Assembly (NCBI RefSeq): GCF_002209565.1
Contig: NZ_NJIH01000009.1
Location: 248,001-312,000, forward strand
Reading direction: 5' to 3'
Source of the DNA: Candidimonas nitroreducens
GTDB taxonomy: Bacteria > Pseudomonadota > Gammaproteobacteria > Burkholderiales > Burkholderiaceae_B
DNA length: 64,000 nucleotides
Below, in pieces: positions 43,181 to 51,442 of this stretch (positions within the stretch are counted from its first letter, which is position 1; each line of letters begins with the position of its first letter). The notes under the pieces were generated by a model, which did no database searches, was not told the DNA's origin, and worked only from the letters and a program-made list of their open reading frames with translations. Both the position numbers and the translations under genes were made by a program.

Positions 43181-43960
43181 ATGAATAAACATAATCAATA
43201 CGGCAGGACTATGACTTCTAGTGCCCCGGAACGCAGACGCTCGCGCAGCCTGACCGATGACGTGGTCGAGGCCTTGTCCGAACAGATCCGCCAAGGGCGC
43301 TATCGGCCGGGCTCCAAGCTGCCCACCGAATCGGCCATCATGCACGAGCAGTCCGTCAGCCGTACGGTGGTGCGCGAGGCGATCTCGCGTCTGCAGGCCG
43401 CCGGCCTGGTCGAGACCCGCCACGGCATCGGCACCTTCGTCATGGAGTCCGACGCCGGGCATACCGTCAAGCTGGCCGCCAACCAGATCTTCACCATGCT
43501 CGACACCATGGCGGTGCTGGAGCTGCGCATCAGCCTCGAGACCGAGGCGGCGGCGCTGGCGGCGGTGCGGCGCAGCGACGACGATCTGCAAAGCCTGCGT
43601 ACGCTGCTCGATGAATTCCGCGGCCAGCTGGGGGCGTCCAGCGGCGGCTCGGTGCCGGCCGACCAGGCCTTTCATTTGCGCATTGCGCAGGCCACGGGCA
43701 ACCAGTATTTCCAGGACATTCTCGGCCAACTGGGCAAGAACCTCATTCCTCGCACTCGCATCGACACCGCGCACTTGGCGCTGGACGACCAGCAGAACTA
43801 TCTGCGCCGCCTCAGCCAGGAACACGAAGATATCTACTTTGCCATAGAGCGCGGCGACCCCGAGGCCGCGCGCGCCGCCATGCGCACGCACCTGAGCAAT
43901 AGCCGCGAACGCCTGCGCAAGGCCTACGAGCGTATGACGCACGGGGCGGCGCGGGCCTAG
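43181..43960 (+). CDS. GntR-family (FadR subfamily) regulator of galactarate/glucarate catabolism
   Basis: A 259-residue regulator (a second possible ATG is at 43211). The N-terminal winged helix (about residues 25-90) has the GntR pattern RQGRYRPGSKLPTESAIMHEQSVSRTVVREAISRLQAAGLV; the C-terminal all-helical FadR/FCD domain contains the Asp/His metal-site pattern (ELRISLETEAA, DQAFHLRIAQATGN, EHEDIYFAIERGDPEAA). It lies between garD and kdgD, and two inverted copies of a possible operator precede kdgD. The stop codon TAG is part of the CTAG target duplicated by the element at 43961-44224. Confidence 0.88.
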   Translation: MNKHNQYGRTMTSSAPERRRSRSLTDDVVEALSEQIRQGRYRPGSKLPTESAIMHEQSVSRTVVREAISRLQAAGLVETRHGIGTFVMESDAGHTVKLAANQIFTMLDTMAVLELRISLETEAAALAAVRRSDDDLQSLRTLLDEFRGQLGASSGGSVPADQAFHLRIAQATGNQYFQDILGQLGKNLIPRTRIDTAHLALDDQQNYLRRLSQEHEDIYFAIERGDPEAARAAMRTHLSNSRERLRKAYERMTHGAARA

Positions 43961-44224
43961 GGCCTGTTCACCCTAAAAGGGGAGCCGCATGGCCACAAAA
44001 AAGCTTGTCCATCAAGGCGCGAAGCGCAGCCGTGGTGGTTCCACGGCGAGCATGAGCAACGCCGAGGGGCGGGCTTTTTTGTGGCCACCCTGCGGGCTGG
44101 CGGGCAAATGGGCGCCATGCGTCGTTGCGGGTTCGTTGCGTGGGGCGACCACGCGGCCTCGCCCGCGCCTAGCCTGGCGCCCATTTGCCCACCAGTGCGG
44201 CTCCCCTTTTAGGGTGAACAGGCC
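43961..44224. mobile_element. Palindromic MITE-like element with 29-bp terminal inverted repeats and CTAG duplication
   Basis: The ends 43961-43989 and 44196-44224 are perfect 29-bp inverted repeats beginning GGCCTGTTCACCC. CTAG flanks both sides (43957-43960, 44225-44228), as expected for a 4-bp target duplication of IS5-type transposases. The interior consists of two large hairpins: one closed by TGGCCACAAAAAAGC (43990-44004) with its complement at 44073-44087, and one by 21-bp arms with one mismatch at 44097-44117 and 44175-44195. Each contains a smaller CGTGG/CCACG hairpin. No transposase is encoded, so it would be mobilised in trans. Confidence 0.8.
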
Positions 44225-44273
44225 CTAGGCCACGCCAGCGCGCAACGGTGCGCGATTTCGCTCGTTCCTTTTA

Positions 44274-44315
44274 TCTTTCGTCTTTCGTCTTGCGGCTTGC
44301 GGCTTGCGGCTTGAT
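44274..44315. repeat. Six tandem heptamers
   Basis: TCTTTCG x2, TCTTGCG, GCTTGCG x2 and GCTTGAT follow each other without a gap. They lie between the palindromic element and the kdgD promoter region. The 7-bp period would shift any frame, but no gene crosses it. Confidence 0.75.
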
Positions 44316-44360
44316 GGCCATGCGGCTGCGCCGACAGAGGCTTCTTCGGCCGGCTTAGTT

Positions 44361-44376
44361 ATATGTCGTCGTATAT
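44361..44376 (+). promoter_or_regulatory. Putative FadR-type operator, distal copy
   Basis: ATATGTCGTCGTAT (44361-44374) matches, with one mismatch, the reverse complement of the proximal site at 44489-44502. The pair lies only in front of kdgD and not in front of garD or the regulator gene. Confidence 0.55.
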
Positions 44377-44486
44377 TGTGGCTCTGGTGTGTTGGAGAAT
44401 ATCCTTTTCATCGAAATCCCCATTAATTTATATAGATAATTGGCGAAGCTTGTTGTTGATTTGCCTTGCAATGGCTAGCTTATATG

Positions 44487-44503
44487 TTATACGATGACAT
44501 ATT
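44487..44503 (-). promoter_or_regulatory. Putative FadR-type operator, proximal copy
   Basis: ATACGATGACATAT (44489-44502), in inverse orientation to the copy at 44361, about 45 bases before the kdgD start. The arrangement would permit repression by looping over about 130 bases. Confidence 0.55.
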
Positions 44504-44544
44504 GAATTGCTAGTCATGCAAATCTGCGTAAGGACATCTTTTCC

Positions 44545-45459
44545 ATGAGCCCCTCTGAACTGAAGCGCATCGTCTCCGACGGCCTGCTTTCTTTCCCGGT
44601 TACCGATTTCGACCAGAACGGCGATTTCCGCCCGGACACCTATGCCAGCCGCCTCGAATGGCTGGCGCCGTACGGGGCCAGCGCCTTGTTCGTGGCTGGC
44701 GGCACCGGCGAGTTCTTTTCTTTGGGGCTGGACGAATACGCCGACGTGGTTCGGGTGGGCGTGCAGGCCTGCAGTGGCAAAGTGCCCATCATCGCCGGGG
44801 CGGGCGGCGCCACGCGCAATGCCATCGCCTACGCGCAGCAGGCCGAGAAGCAGGGCGCACAGGGCGTGCTGCTGATGCCGCACTACCTGACCGAAGCCAG
44901 CCAGGACGGCATCGTGCGCCATGTTGAACAAGTCTGCAAGTCGGTGTCGCTGGGCGTCATCGTCTACAACCGGGCGCAGTGTCAGCTGGATGCCGATCAT
45001 CTGGAAGACCTGGCGCAGCGCTGCCCGAACCTGGTCGGCTTCAAGGACGGCCTGGGCAATATCGAGCTCATGGTCACGATCCGGCGCCGGCTGGGCGATC
45101 GCTTCGCCTATCTGGGCGGGCTGCCCACCGCCGAGTTCTATGCCGCCGCCTACCGTGCGCTGGGCGTGCCGGTCTATTCGTCGGCCGTCTTCAATTTCAT
45201 ACCACGCACCGCTTTGCAGTTCTACCAGGCCATCGTCGCCGGCGACACCGCTACGCAGGGCCGCATCATGGATGAATTCTTCATCCCTTATGCCCGCATC
45301 CGCAATCGTTGCAAGGGCTACGCGGTCAGCATCATCAAGGCGGGTGCGCGCCTGGTGGGCCGCGATGCCGGGCCGGTGCGTGCGCCGCTTACCGACCTGA
45401 CGCCGCAAGATTGCGCGGATCTGGCCGTGCTGATCGAGAAGGCCGGCTCGCAGAAATAA
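44545..45459 (+). CDS. kdgD: 5-dehydro-4-deoxyglucarate dehydratase
   Basis: A 304-residue class I aldolase-superfamily (DapA-like) TIM barrel. The substrate loop GGTGEF is at residues 52-57, catalytic Tyr141 in IVYNRAQ and the Schiff-base lysine Lys167 in GFKDG. The GNIELM segment after the lysine and the length match KdgD, which dehydrates and decarboxylates 5-dehydro-4-deoxyglucarate to 2,5-dioxopentanoate (2-oxoglutarate semialdehyde). With GarD it gives the two central steps of galactarate use; the last dehydrogenase is not in the window. AAGGA lies 10 bases before the start. Confidence 0.92.
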   Translation: MSPSELKRIVSDGLLSFPVTDFDQNGDFRPDTYASRLEWLAPYGASALFVAGGTGEFFSLGLDEYADVVRVGVQACSGKVPIIAGAGGATRNAIAYAQQAEKQGAQGVLLMPHYLTEASQDGIVRHVEQVCKSVSLGVIVYNRAQCQLDADHLEDLAQRCPNLVGFKDGLGNIELMVTIRRRLGDRFAYLGGLPTAEFYAAAYRALGVPVYSSAVFNFIPRTALQFYQAIVAGDTATQGRIMDEFFIPYARIRNRCKGYAVSIIKAGARLVGRDAGPVRAPLTDLTPQDCADLAVLIEKAGSQK

Positions 45460-45688
45460 AGATCTGCGCCGCCTGGAAATTGCAGGCTCCGCGGCGCGGG
45501 GCCTGTCAGCGTCGGCAGGCCGGTAGTACAGAGTGCGCCTGCGGCAAGACGCTGCCTGTCAGCGCAGCGCCGGCCGACAGCGTAAGGCCGATAAAAGCCA
45601 GCTGGTAAAACAAATAAAAGAAAGAAGCAATAATAGGGAACAGGGCTGGCCAGCGGAAGAAGCGGCCAGCTTATTCAGAACTGGATGG

Positions 45689-46492
45689 CTAATTGCTGGC
45701 GGCCTCCGGCACCCCGGTCGCCGCGGCCGCGCGCCGCAGCGCAGTACCCAGCTCACGCAGGAAGTCCGCAGGGGCGATGCCCGCAGCCGAGGGCAGAAAG
45801 CCATACAGCGGCGCCACGCAGCGCGGGTCGTAGCGCTTGCCGCTGCCCAGGGCGCGTTCCAGCACATTGGCCTTGCGCGTCAAGACGGTGGTATCTGCGG
45901 TGGCCAGCAGCAGGGCGTGCGCCAGTACCACCTGTACGCTGGCGTCGTTTGTGCGCACCCGCCGCCAAAGCTGTGCGGTGCCGGCCACCTTGCGCGGCGC
46001 GGCGCGCGGGCCGCAGGCCAGGTTGTAGCGGCCATCACAGAAGGAGCCTTGCACCGCCTGCGGCCGCGCTTCGATACCAAAGACCAGCAAGGCCTTGCAC
46101 AGCACCGCGCACAGCAGTTCGTAGGCGGCATCCGAAGCGCGCAGCGGCGGTGCTGTACAGGCGTAGGCCAGGCTCAGATTCAGTATGCCCGGCCCTTGCG
46201 GCACCACGCCGCCGCCCGACATGCGCACGGTCACGGGCCAGCCGCGCCGTGCAAGGCGCGTGCATACGGTTTCGAAATTTTCGTGGCGGCGGTAGGTGCG
46301 CGGCACCACCAGCCCCTGTGCGGCCTCCCACACGCAAGCCACCGGGCCGCTGCGCGCCGCCAGGCTCATCAGGTCTTCGTCATGTGTGGCAGCCAGTGTC
46401 CTGCGCGGGTCGCGCTCCAGCAGCCTGAACGTGCGCGTGCGCGCCGGCGCTGCGTCCGGCGCGCTAGACGCGCCCGGGAACGAATTCTTCAT
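45689..46492 (-). CDS. Lipoate-protein ligase A family protein
   Basis: A 267-residue member of the biotin/lipoate transferase fold. It shows the RMSGGGVVPQGPGILNLSLA loop (residues 90-109) and KVAGTAQLWRR with the conserved Lys168, both typical of LplA/LipM proteins. The N-terminal 20 residues are non-conserved. It may attach or transfer lipoyl or octanoyl groups to 2-oxoacid dehydrogenases or the glycine cleavage H protein. The first codons overlap the end of the TM2 gene by about 29 bases on the same strand. Confidence 0.8.
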   Translation of the reverse strand: MKNSFPGASSAPDAAPARTRTFRLLERDPRRTLAATHDEDLMSLAARSGPVACVWEAAQGLVVPRTYRRHENFETVCTRLARRGWPVTVRMSGGGVVPQGPGILNLSLAYACTAPPLRASDAAYELLCAVLCKALLVFGIEARPQAVQGSFCDGRYNLACGPRAAPRKVAGTAQLWRRVRTNDASVQVVLAHALLLATADTTVLTRKANVLERALGSGKRYDPRCVAPLYGFLPSAAGIAPADFLRELGTALRRAAAATGVPEAASN

Positions 46493-46931
46493 CGCTCATG
46501 AAAGCGTAGCGGATGGCGTCGATCAGGCTCAGGATCACCACCAGCGGGGTGAAGACATAGAACAGGATCAGGTACACGATGCCCCAGCCGATCTGGCCCA
46601 GATAGAAACGGTGCCCGCCCAGCCAGCCCAGGAAGATCGCCAGCACGATGGCGATCTTGCGCGGGCTGGCCTTGCGGTCGAGCTCGGCGCCCTTGTTGCG
46701 GATGATCCACAGGCAGACCGGAATCGTCAGCACCAGCGCCAGCAGCACCTTGGTCGGGTGCGCATGCACGTACGCCAGCACCACCGTGTAGACATCCGAG
46801 AAATTCTGGATCACCAGCCCTGTCAAGTACGAGACCCAGGCGAATACCTGGTGCAGCAGGCTTTCGCCGAAAGTCAGCGCAACCAGGATGACGATGAATA
46901 CGACGCAGGCCAGTATGATTTTCTGCAGCAT
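46464..46931 (-). CDS. TM2-domain membrane protein
   Basis: A 155-residue protein with about four hydrophobic segments. The C-terminal half has the TM2 pattern FLGWLGGHRFYLGQIGWGIVYLILF followed by a short Asp-containing turn and a final segment. Function is not known for bacterial TM2 proteins. The ATG at 46931 (GAAGG eight bases upstream) is preferred over 46952. It precedes and overlaps the lipoate ligase gene. Confidence 0.8.
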   Translation of the reverse strand: MLQKIILACVVFIVILVALTFGESLLHQVFAWVSYLTGLVIQNFSDVYTVVLAYVHAHPTKVLLALVLTIPVCLWIIRNKGAELDRKASPRKIAIVLAIFLGWLGGHRFYLGQIGWGIVYLILFYVFTPLVVILSLIDAIRYAFMSDEEFVPGRV

Positions 46932-47111
46932 GGGCTGTGCCTTCAAGCGCATGGAAACGGCCCTAGTTTACCCGCTGGCGCGCGGTGCGGCAGCGGCTTG
47001 TGCTGCAAGGCGGACACAGGTTCCAGCGGAACTTGCATTGCCGCAACATGCTTTACCGATAGCTACACCGTTGGGCGGCTCGTTGGGCGGCCGCAAGAGC
47101 ATGTGGCCGCA

Positions 47112-48269
47112 TTACTGCAGCGGCACGAGCCGCCACAAGCTGGTCACTTCGGCGCGCCGCGCTGCGTAGAGCGGGTCATCGGGGTCGGCAGCCTTGCGGT
47201 GGCGCGGGCGGATGTCGAGCCGCCCCAGTACCTGCAGGCCGGCCGCGGCAATGGCGCCGGCCAGGAAGCCCGGGGCGCGCAGCCCCAGGTGCTCGGCCAG
47301 ATCAGATAGGATCAGCCAGCCCTCGCCGCCGGCACGCAAGTGGCCGCGCAGCCCGTCCAGGAAGCCCAGCAGCATGCGGCTGTCGGGGTCGTAGATGGCC
47401 TGTTCCTGCGGCAGGGTGGGGCGCGCGGGCAGCCATGGCGGATTGCAGACGATCAGCGGGCTGAGGCCCTCGGGAAAAAGATCCGTGTCCTGCAGTTCGA
47501 TGCGCCCAGTCAGCCCCTGGCGCTGGAAATTTTCGCGCGCGCAGGCCAGGGCGCGCGGATCCAGATCGGTGGCGACGATGCGCCGCACCCCGCGCGCCGC
47601 CAGCAGCGCCGCGATTACGCCGCTGCCGGTGCCTATGTCGAAGGCCAGGTCGGTGGCCGGCAGGGGCGCCTGCCGCAGCAGATCCAGATACTCGCCGCGC
47701 AGCGGCGAGAACACGCCGTAGTGCACGTGGATGGGGTGTTCCAGGCCTTCTACCGCCACACCTTTGCGGCGCCATTCGTGCGCGCCGACGATCCCCTGCA
47801 AGGCGCGCAGCGGCAGCAGCATGGGCTCGCCGGCCGCCGCCAGCGCCTCGGTGCAGGCCTGCCGCACGTCGGGCGCGCGCCGCAGGCCGATGCCGAAGCC
47901 CGCGTCCAGTTCGATCAGCACGCTGTTCAGCAGGCGGGCACGTTGCGACTGCGCCATGCGGTAGAGGTTGAAGGCCTCGGCCTGGGCGACGGGCTCGGCT
48001 CCATGCCGTTTACGCCCGCGGCGCGCGTCCACGCGCCGGGCCAGAGCCTGCAACAGCTGCACGGCATTGTGAAAGTCGCCGCGCCACAGCATGCAGGCGC
48101 CGGCATTGGCCAGCCGGAATGCCGCATCCGCATTCAGGGTGTCGTCCACCACCTCGATGCGCCGCGGCGCCGTACCGCCGCCCGGCGCGCGCCACAGGGC
48201 GCGGCGCGCCTGGCCGTTTTCGATCCAGGAGGCGTGGTGGGTGTCGGACGGTGCAGCGGCGGTGTTCAT
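47112..48269 (-). CDS. Class I SAM-dependent methyltransferase with NPPW motif
   Basis: A 385-residue protein. The N-terminal 190 residues are an Ala/Arg-rich domain of unknown role. The C-terminal Rossmann methyltransferase has motif I DIGTGSGVIAALLAARG, motif II VATDLDPRALACARENF and the catalytic NPPW (in LIVCNPPWLP), as in HemK/RsmC-type N-methyltransferases acting on glutamine or on nucleic-acid amino groups. The target is not clear; the extended N-terminus suggests an RNA or protein methylase with its own recognition domain. Confidence 0.82.
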   Translation of the reverse strand: MNTAAAPSDTHHASWIENGQARRALWRAPGGGTAPRRIEVVDDTLNADAAFRLANAGACMLWRGDFHNAVQLLQALARRVDARRGRKRHGAEPVAQAEAFNLYRMAQSQRARLLNSVLIELDAGFGIGLRRAPDVRQACTEALAAAGEPMLLPLRALQGIVGAHEWRRKGVAVEGLEHPIHVHYGVFSPLRGEYLDLLRQAPLPATDLAFDIGTGSGVIAALLAARGVRRIVATDLDPRALACARENFQRQGLTGRIELQDTDLFPEGLSPLIVCNPPWLPARPTLPQEQAIYDPDSRMLLGFLDGLRGHLRAGGEGWLILSDLAEHLGLRAPGFLAGAIAAAGLQVLGRLDIRPRHRKAADPDDPLYAARRAEVTSLWRLVPLQ

Positions 48270-48375
48270 GGCGGTGGTTGCGCGGGACAGGGAGGCGGTC
48301 GCAAGGCAAGGGAAAGGCCTATTGTCCCATTGTTTCCCAGCGCAGATGGCCGCACGGGCCGCGCCGCGGAATCCA

Positions 48376-49296
48376 TTAACGATTTAGCGCATTGCGTACA
48401 GACTCACGTTGCCAGCGAGGCTCGAACAGAGTGATGAAGTCGAAAGCGAATTGGCGCAGGTATTTGGCTCTGTTGAGGCATACGTTCGTTTCCATGGGAG
48501 GAAATAGATGACGGACTGGCACGGAATAAAGGCCGATATCCCTGTCCTTTTCATAAGCTAACTCCTGCAGGATCGCGACGCCCAGCCCTGCCGTTACATA
48601 GGCCTTGATGACATCGGCGTCCACGGCGGTCAGAACGATATTCGGCTTGATGCCTTTTTCCTCGAAAGCCTCCAACACGCACCGGCCGGAATTCAAGCGC
48701 GAATCATAAACAATGAGCGGGTATTGCGCGATGTCGTGCAAAGAAGGCTTGCGCTTACGCAAAAGTGGGTGCGATTTGGGCGTAATCAGGCAACGATAAA
48801 GCGTTTTCGTTTGCAGGCGAACCAGTTCCGAATGCTCTGTACCGAAGTTGGTGCTGATGCCGATATCCGCTTTGCCATCCACCAGCAGCGCATCTATTTC
48901 ATCCGGCGACGACTGGATCAATGCCAGTTGCACGTGCGGGTAGCGCTTTGAAAATTTCTCGATGACTGGCAGCAGCGAGTACCTCGCATGCAGATGCGTG
49001 GTGGCGACGATCAGTTGTCCGCTGTCCCTGTCCGAGAAGCGTTGTGCAACTTCCTGGAGCTGGGTCGCAGACATCAAGATCTGGCGGGCGATTTCGAAAA
49101 CCTCTTTTCCCGCTTCGGTCAGTCCGAGAATTTTCTGGCCACTGCGCATGAAAATGCCGATGCCCAATTGTTGCTCCAGCAACTTCAGTTGCTTGCTGAC
49201 TCCGGGTTGCGACGTGTACAGCGCAGCGGCTGCATGCGTAATGTTGAAGTCGTTTTTGACGACTTGGCAGAAGTATCGCAATTGCTGGAGCTTCAT
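48376..49296 (-). CDS. LysR-family regulator (CysB-like)
   Basis: A 306-residue regulator with a very strong ribosome site (AAAGGAGG). The DNA-binding start MKLQQLRYFCQVVKNDFNITHAA and TSQPGVSKQLKLLEQQLG resembles CysB/Cbl more than typical LysR proteins; the effector domain contains ATTHLHARYSLLPVI, another CysB-type feature. A palindromic T-N11-A box lies 18 bases upstream of the start. It is divergent from the Bug-TauD-PrpD operon and probably controls it. A CysB-like regulator beside a TauD-family dioxygenase suggests a sulfonate- or sulfate-ester-related response (inference). Confidence 0.9.
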   Translation of the reverse strand: MKLQQLRYFCQVVKNDFNITHAAAALYTSQPGVSKQLKLLEQQLGIGIFMRSGQKILGLTEAGKEVFEIARQILMSATQLQEVAQRFSDRDSGQLIVATTHLHARYSLLPVIEKFSKRYPHVQLALIQSSPDEIDALLVDGKADIGISTNFGTEHSELVRLQTKTLYRCLITPKSHPLLRKRKPSLHDIAQYPLIVYDSRLNSGRCVLEAFEEKGIKPNIVLTAVDADVIKAYVTAGLGVAILQELAYEKDRDIGLYSVPVRHLFPPMETNVCLNRAKYLRQFAFDFITLFEPRWQRESVRNALNR

Positions 49297-49314
49297 GCGC
49301 CGTATCCTCCTTTA

Positions 49315-49333
49315 CCCTAACCATTGGTTAGGG
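49315..49333. promoter_or_regulatory. LysR box: perfect 9+1+9 palindrome
   Basis: CCCTAACCA-T-TGGTTAGGG. It contains T-N11-A (49318-49330), the classical LysR-type recognition pattern, between the divergent LysR gene and the Bug-TauD-PrpD operon. Its position next to the lysR ribosome site fits autorepression. Confidence 0.75.
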
Positions 49334-49504
49334 AGCTCTAAATATATATTCTTTGTAATTATATCTAGCCAACCATAATATTCATGCCACGCCCGCCAGG
49401 AAAAAGGCGGCACAAGCGTCGATGTCCAGACAAGTCGCCCCATGCCCGCCAGGGGGAGCAGGGGTTTCCCACACATACCTACATCGAAGACCCAGGAGAC
49501 AAGA

Positions 49505-50497
49505 ATGTTCAGGTTTTTATATTCAATCAGCTTATTCTGTGCAATCGCCGCCATTTTTACCTTGCCCATTTCTTCCACGGCTCAACCCGCCTACCCAAGC
49601 CGGCCGATAACCTTGATCGTGCCGTACCCGCCAGGCGGCGGAATCGATCCCGCGGCTCGCATATATGCCGACGCGTTGGAAAAAGCATTGGGGCAGACGA
49701 TAGTCATTCAGAACCAGGGCGGCGCCAGTGGGCAGATCGGGACAAATCATGCAGCGCATTCAAGCCCGAACGGCTACACCCTGCTATTCGGCAGTGTCGC
49801 TCCAAATGTCATTCTGCCAGCGGCCTATGGCAATCAATTGCCTTATAACGAGCAAAAGGATTTCGCACCGATTGGGCTTATTGCCCAGGCCGATTATGTC
49901 TTGCTGGTCTCGGCGAAATTGCATGTGAACTCTCTCAAGGGTTTCCTCGATTACGCCAAGGCGCAGACAAAGCCCATCGCCTATGCTTCTTCGGGCCAAT
50001 TGAGCGGCCCGCATCTGGCCGGTGCGTTGCTGTCCAATATGTCCGGCATCAAGATGCTCCATGTTCCTTACCGTGGAAACGGCCCGGCACTCACCGCGCT
50101 CATGAGCGGCGAGGTTGCATTCGCATTCGACAGCGCCGGCGGAGTTGTGTCCCGGGGGAAATCTGACAAATACCATGCTTTGGCGGTGACGGGAGACCAA
50201 CCGTTCCCCTCCGATCCGAGCCTGCCGAACCTGGGCAAGCTCTACCCGGGCCACAACGTTTCGCAGTGGTATGGCCTGATGGCACCGGCAGGAATTCCGC
50301 AGAATGTTTTAGACCGGCTGAAAGCTGCGCATGAAAAAGCCGTCCATTCAGCAGCGCTGCAACGCCGGATGCAAGAAATCGGATTGAACGTAATCACCGA
50401 CTCGACTCCCCAGAAATTCCAGGCATACGTCGACAACGAGATAACGCGCTGGCGTCATATCCTCGCCACTCAAAAAATCGGGATCCCCAAACTCTGA
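49505..50497 (+). CDS. Bug-family substrate-binding protein
   Basis: A 330-residue periplasmic binding protein; the ATG at 49505 follows CAGGAGACAAG, and the in-frame extension to 49442 is rejected. The signal peptide covers about 25 residues (FLYSISLFCAIAAIFTLP, ending STAQP). The mature start reads YPSRPITLIVPYPPGGGIDPAARI, the Bug signature, with the NGYTLLFGS block following. It is the first gene of the Bug-TauD-PrpD operon. GC content is lower than in the neighbouring regions. Confidence 0.92.
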   Translation: MFRFLYSISLFCAIAAIFTLPISSTAQPAYPSRPITLIVPYPPGGGIDPAARIYADALEKALGQTIVIQNQGGASGQIGTNHAAHSSPNGYTLLFGSVAPNVILPAAYGNQLPYNEQKDFAPIGLIAQADYVLLVSAKLHVNSLKGFLDYAKAQTKPIAYASSGQLSGPHLAGALLSNMSGIKMLHVPYRGNGPALTALMSGEVAFAFDSAGGVVSRGKSDKYHALAVTGDQPFPSDPSLPNLGKLYPGHNVSQWYGLMAPAGIPQNVLDRLKAAHEKAVHSAALQRRMQEIGLNVITDSTPQKFQAYVDNEITRWRHILATQKIGIPKL

Positions 50498-50546
50498 AGC
50501 TTGCCGGCTTGCACCTTCTATTCAACTAGTCTATAGAGGCCATCTT

Positions 50547-51416
50547 ATGAATCAGCAGTTGAAAATCACCCCGACCGAGGCGCCTATCGGTGCCTACGTA
50601 GAAGGTGTCGATTTATCCCGGGAGCTGGATCCCGAGACGTTTCAGCAAATCGAAGCAGCGTATGACCGCCATACTGTTCTAGTGTTTCGCGGCCAGAATC
50701 TGACCCCCGAACAGCATATTGCCTTTGGGCGCCGTTTCGGCCCGCTGGAAATCCACGTCGTCAAGAAAGCGTTGTTGGCTGATCACCCGGAAATTCTGCT
50801 GGTTTCAAATATAAAAAACGACAATGGCGAGGACATCGGTCTGTCTGATGCGGGGCAGACCTGGCATACGGATACGTCCTATCGCAAGCGTCCCAGCCGG
50901 GGCTCTGTCTTGTACGCGCTGGAAATTCCTCACGACAACGACGGGAACGCACTGGGCAATACTCTGTTTGCAGGCACGGCCAAGGCATATGAAGACCTGT
51001 CTGATTCAACCAAGCAAAAACTGCACGGGCTGAAGGCGATTCATTCTTATGCATATCGCAAGCGCCCGGAAGGCAGCCAGCGCAACAAAATCACGGCGAC
51101 GGTACTGCATGAAACGCCGGACATTGCGCACCCGATCGTCCGGACACATCCTCGCACAGGGCGCAAGGCTTTATATGTTTTTGAGGGTGAATGCACGGGA
51201 ATCGAGGGAATGGACAAAGAAGAGGCGTTACCCTTGATTCACGACCTCACCGAGCACTGTATCCAGCCCAAATATATCTATGAACATAAATGGCAGCTCG
51301 GGGATGTCGTCATGTGGGACAACGCGGCATCTTTGCATCTGGCCATTTGCGACTACAAGCTACCCCAACGCCGGCTGTTGCACCGCGTCACGGTCGAAGG
51401 CGAGGCCCCGTTCTGA
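50547..51416 (+). CDS. TauD/TfdA-family 2-oxoglutarate-dependent dioxygenase
   Basis: A 289-residue non-heme iron(II) enzyme. The facial triad is HTD (His107, Asp109) and distal His264 in MWDNAASLHLA; the 2-oxoglutarate-binding arginine is at about 275-276 (QRRLLHRVTVEG). Family members hydroxylate taurine, alkyl sulfates, 2,4-D and other acids, usually releasing sulfite or a phenol. It lies 49 bases after the Bug gene and 26 bases before PrpD. The substrate is likely the Bug ligand, but its nature is not readable from sequence. Confidence 0.92.
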   Translation: MNQQLKITPTEAPIGAYVEGVDLSRELDPETFQQIEAAYDRHTVLVFRGQNLTPEQHIAFGRRFGPLEIHVVKKALLADHPEILLVSNIKNDNGEDIGLSDAGQTWHTDTSYRKRPSRGSVLYALEIPHDNDGNALGNTLFAGTAKAYEDLSDSTKQKLHGLKAIHSYAYRKRPEGSQRNKITATVLHETPDIAHPIVRTHPRTGRKALYVFEGECTGIEGMDKEEALPLIHDLTEHCIQPKYIYEHKWQLGDVVMWDNAASLHLAICDYKLPQRRLLHRVTVEGEAPF

Positions 51417-51442
51417 CAACTGGCGATACCACAGGGAAAAAT

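Noticed and set aside
45466-45497. Hairpin GCGCCGC/GCGGCGC after kdgD as a terminator
   Set aside because: An 18-base loop and no T-tract make it too weak to call.
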